DNA from: Bacilli bacterium
Lineage (GTDB): Bacteria > Bacillota_I > Bacilli_A > RF39 > UBA660
Direction: 5' to 3'
Length of the DNA: 6,847 nucleotides
Assembly (NCBI GenBank): GCA_900772445.1
Contig: CAAHEL010000012.1
Location: 1 to 6,847 of the forward strand
The notes under the pieces are model-generated. The model ran no database searches. It was not told the origin of the DNA and saw nothing but the letters and a program-made list of their open reading frames with translations. This document shows positions 5,466 through 6,847 of the stretch, piece after piece (within the stretch, counting starts at the first letter, position 1; every line of letters starts with the position of its first letter). Both the position numbers and the translations under genes were made by a program.

Positions 5466-6266
5466 TTAGAAGAAGAAATATTTAGCTAATATAATAAGAG
5501 CAAATACAACTCTATAAATAGCAAATATACTAAAATCGTGTTTCTTTATATAATTAAGTAAGAATTTAATACTGAATACTCCTACTACGAATGAAGTAAA
5601 TATACCAATTAAAACTTCTTTAGTAATTTCTAATTCAAATATTTTAAGTACTGCTGCTCCACAAATTATTGGAACAGATAGTAAAAATGTAAATTTTGTA
5701 ACTGCTTCTTTTGATAAGCCAAGTAATCTTCCTGTTAAAATTGTTGTACCACTTCTTGAAAAACCAGGTATTAAAGCAAGTGATTGTGATAAACCAATTA
5801 TAAATGATTGTTTTAATGTTATTTTATCAAATGATACTTGTTTTTTATAATGTTTTTCTGCCCATTTATCTCCAAGATAGATAAGCACTCCCATAACCCC
5901 TAGACAAATAGCAATTAACCATATTTTATTTGCTACTTTTGATTCAATAAAATCATCTAATAAGAAACCCAATAATGCTCCAGGTATTGTAGCAATAACT
6001 AAATACCAAAACATTTTATTTTCTCTACTATCTTCTTTTTTAAATATTTTCTTGACTGCTCCCATAAAAAGAATCCACCAGTCTTTAAAGAAAATAACTA
6101 AAACTGCAAGTAGTGTTCCAAAGTGAAGTGCCACATCAAAAGCACGACCTCCAGTATTCATATTAAATAAATAAGGAACTAATATTAAATGTGCTGAAGA
6201 AGATATTGGTAAAAATTCTCCAACTCCTTGAACTATTCCTAAAATTATACTTTCCAATATACTCAT
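5466..6266 (-). CDS. uppP: Undecaprenyl-diphosphatase UppP (BacA family)
   Basis: This 266-residue polytopic membrane enzyme dephosphorylates undecaprenyl diphosphate, regenerating the lipid carrier for peptidoglycan and other wall polymers; high levels confer bacitracin resistance. The catalytic motifs are present: QGVGEFLPISSSAHL (13-27, with Gln13/Glu17 in place of the ExxxE pattern, and the conserved His26) and PGFSRSGTT (167-175, with Arg171). RAFDVALHFGTLLAV and ATIPGALLGFLLDD are further family blocks. About seven or eight hydrophobic segments are seen and the length is typical. AGGAGG lies 8 nt before the ATG. The SD region falls in the 15-nt gap after the preceding 130-aa gene, so the two are one operon. 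A tRNA-Thr follows 10 nt after the stop. Confidence 0.96.
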   Translation of the reverse strand: MSILESIILGIVQGVGEFLPISSSAHLILVPYLFNMNTGGRAFDVALHFGTLLAVLVIFFKDWWILFMGAVKKIFKKEDSRENKMFWYLVIATIPGALLGFLLDDFIESKVANKIWLIAICLGVMGVLIYLGDKWAEKHYKKQVSFDKITLKQSFIIGLSQSLALIPGFSRSGTTILTGRLLGLSKEAVTKFTFLLSVPIICGAAVLKIFELEITKEVLIGIFTSFVVGVFSIKFLLNYIKKHDFSIFAIYRVVFALIILAKYFFF

Positions 6267-6281
6267 AAATTAATCCTCCTA

Positions 6282-6674
6282 TTACAATAAATTATATAAT
6301 AATGCTGCTAAAGAAATACCAATAGTAAAAATAATTATAACAATTGATATTATTGCAGTAATATCGATAAATCCTCTTGCTCTTCTTTTTTTCATATTAA
6401 TATCTTGCATTTTTTTATATGCTTGTTTTTCTTCGTTTGTTGCGTAATGTAGGTAATAAAAATTTCTAATTAATTTTATTTCACTGGTAGTTAATTCATA
6501 AATATTTGCTAAATATGAAGTAGTGAACTCCGGTGCATCAGAATTAATAATGGAATCAAAAACAAATGATATAAATTCTTCTTCTTTATCAGATAATTTA
6601 AAACTAACTTTTTTAGTTTTTCTAAGAGATACTTCGGTTATTTTTTTTACTAATTCATCTATATCAAATGACAT
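6282..6674 (-). CDS. Unknown protein with one C-terminal membrane anchor
   Basis: I do not recognise a family for this 130-residue protein. Residues 1-94 are charged and likely helical (for example LSDKEEEFISFVFDSIINSD and TSEIKLIRNFYYLHYATNEEKQA). A basic cluster KKRRAR (95-100) is followed by a single hydrophobic segment (about 105-128) that reaches the C-terminus. This is the pattern of a tail-anchored protein with its N-terminal domain in the cytoplasm. The ATG has AGGTGA about 4 nt upstream and an extended -10 promoter at 6705-6713. It is the first gene of the uppP operon, with a 15-nt gap to uppP, suggesting a role tied to the membrane or wall, but that is guilt by association only. The residue 50-75 region could be a small helix-turn-helix, which I could not confirm. 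Codon and base use look like its neighbours. Confidence 0.8.
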   Translation of the reverse strand: MSFDIDELVKKITEVSLRKTKKVSFKLSDKEEEFISFVFDSIINSDAPEFTTSYLANIYELTTSEIKLIRNFYYLHYATNEEKQAYKKMQDINMKKRRARGFIDITAIISIVIIIFTIGISLAALLYNLL

Positions 6675-6704
6675 TATCTCACCTACTTTTTATCTTATAT
6701 ATTA

Positions 6705-6713
6705 AGTATATCA
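6705..6713 (-). promoter_or_regulatory. Extended -10 promoter of the 130-aa gene and uppP operon
   Basis: On the minus strand TGATATACT joins the extended -10 TG to TATACT (5 of 6). A -35 at 17 bases is poor, which extended -10 promoters tolerate. The predicted leader is about 24 nt and contains the AGGTGA SD. Bases 6714-6780 beyond it are plain AT-rich sequence in which I see no gene. Confidence 0.5.
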
Positions 6714-6782
6714 TATAAAAATAATTTTTACTATAAATTTTCAATTATTAAAGAAAAAAATAATCAATATTTTTTTGATATG

Positions 6783-6821
6783 AACCCCGTTTCTTGGACA
6801 AAATAGAAACGAGGTTTTTAT
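6783..6821 (+). promoter_or_regulatory. Hairpin at the IS end that buries the orfA ribosome binding site
   Basis: AACCCCGTTTCT (6783-6794) pairs with AGAAACGAGGTT (6805-6816): 11 of 12 pairs, one C-A mismatch, 10-base loop. The right arm contains the whole SD GAGG (6811-6814), and T residues follow to 6819. RNA entering from outside would fold this way, hiding the SD and possibly terminating. RNA started inside the left arm would not. Confidence 0.6.
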
Positions 6822-6847
6822 ATGTCTAAATTAAGTTACGAAGATAA
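6822..6847 (+). CDS. Start of probable IS3-family transposase orfA (partial)
   Basis: Only the first eight codons are present (MSKLSYED), running off the right edge. GAGG lies 7 nt before the ATG. In IS3-family elements orfA encodes a helix-turn-helix DNA-binding protein that is joined to the orfB DDE integrase by -1 frameshifting. The identification leans on the adjacent terminal sequence and on resemblance of these residues to such proteins. A different HTH protein cannot be excluded from so short a stretch. Confidence 0.45.

Larger units (their letters stand above)
6781..6847 (+). mobile_element. Probable left end of an IS3-family insertion sequence, cut by the window
   Basis: The segment begins TGAACCCC and carries TTGGACA 15-20 nt in, the TG start and GGACA block I associate with IS3-family terminal repeats. 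It is followed 41 nt in by an SD (GAGG) and an ATG opening a reading frame that starts MSKLSYED, the style of IS3-family orfA. It is markedly more GC-rich than the flank. The right end and the target duplication are outside the window, so the call rests on the end sequence and eight codons. Confidence 0.55.

Noticed and set aside
6523..6705. Plus-strand reading frame of 60 residues
   Set aside because: It lies almost wholly antisense to the 130-aa gene, has no SD and looks like a reverse-complement shadow of that gene.
6781..6821. Ordinary terminator of a plus-strand gene
   Set aside because: No plus-strand gene precedes it, and the hairpin coincides with a TG-starting IS-like end and the SD of the next frame; it may still act as a terminator for stray transcription.
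1..6847. Mycoplasma-type code (TGA as Trp)
   Set aside because: Genes are full length under the standard code and tryptophans checked use TGG. The absence of TGA stops among nine genes is expected in DNA this AT-rich.

Overview
The window is very AT-rich bacterial DNA. All genes read through with TGG as tryptophan and no in-frame TGA, so the standard bacterial code applies. Shine-Dalgarno (SD) sites are good and often of the AGGTGA type. A peptidoglycan deacetylase, UppP and MreC/MreD show a walled cell. Together these suggest a low-GC Firmicutes/Bacilli lineage, perhaps one of the uncultured gut Bacilli related to Mycoplasmatota (RF39-like). That placement is an inference from composition and gene content. 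Almost everything lies on the minus strand, so transcription runs from high to low coordinates.

Layout, right to left in transcription order. At the far right edge (6781-6847, plus strand) is what looks like the left end of an IS3-family insertion sequence, with the first eight codons of its orfA; the window cuts it. Next comes a minus-strand unit: an extended -10 promoter, an unrecognised 130-aa protein with one C-terminal membrane anchor, uppP (undecaprenyl-diphosphatase) and, 10 nt after it, a tRNA-Thr(GGT). A gene-free stretch of about 300 nt follows. It holds a promoter-like sequence, a possible small RNA of about 115 nt, a clear intrinsic terminator, and the rnc promoter. Then come rnc (RNase III) with a short terminator hairpin, and mreC-mreD with its own promoter.

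A single plus-strand gene, a YqfQ/VrrA-like protein with an in-frame 36-bp tandem repeat, converges on mreD and overlaps its 3' end by 8 nt. The best candidate terminator for mreCD lies antisense inside the coding region of this gene. Divergent from it is a minus-strand operon: an MscS-type mechanosensitive channel, an HD-domain phosphohydrolase (8-nt overlap), and a NodB-type polysaccharide deacetylase. At the left edge a near-consensus promoter points out of the window.

The theme is the cell envelope: lipid-carrier recycling (UppP), elongation scaffold (MreC/D), glycan modification (deacetylase) and osmotic protection (MscS). This is mostly ordinary chromosomal core DNA. I do not see a wholly new system. 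The items most worth a second look are the candidate small RNA, the antisense terminator in the convergent gene, the IS end whose hairpin buries the transposase SD, and the unknown gene ahead of uppP.
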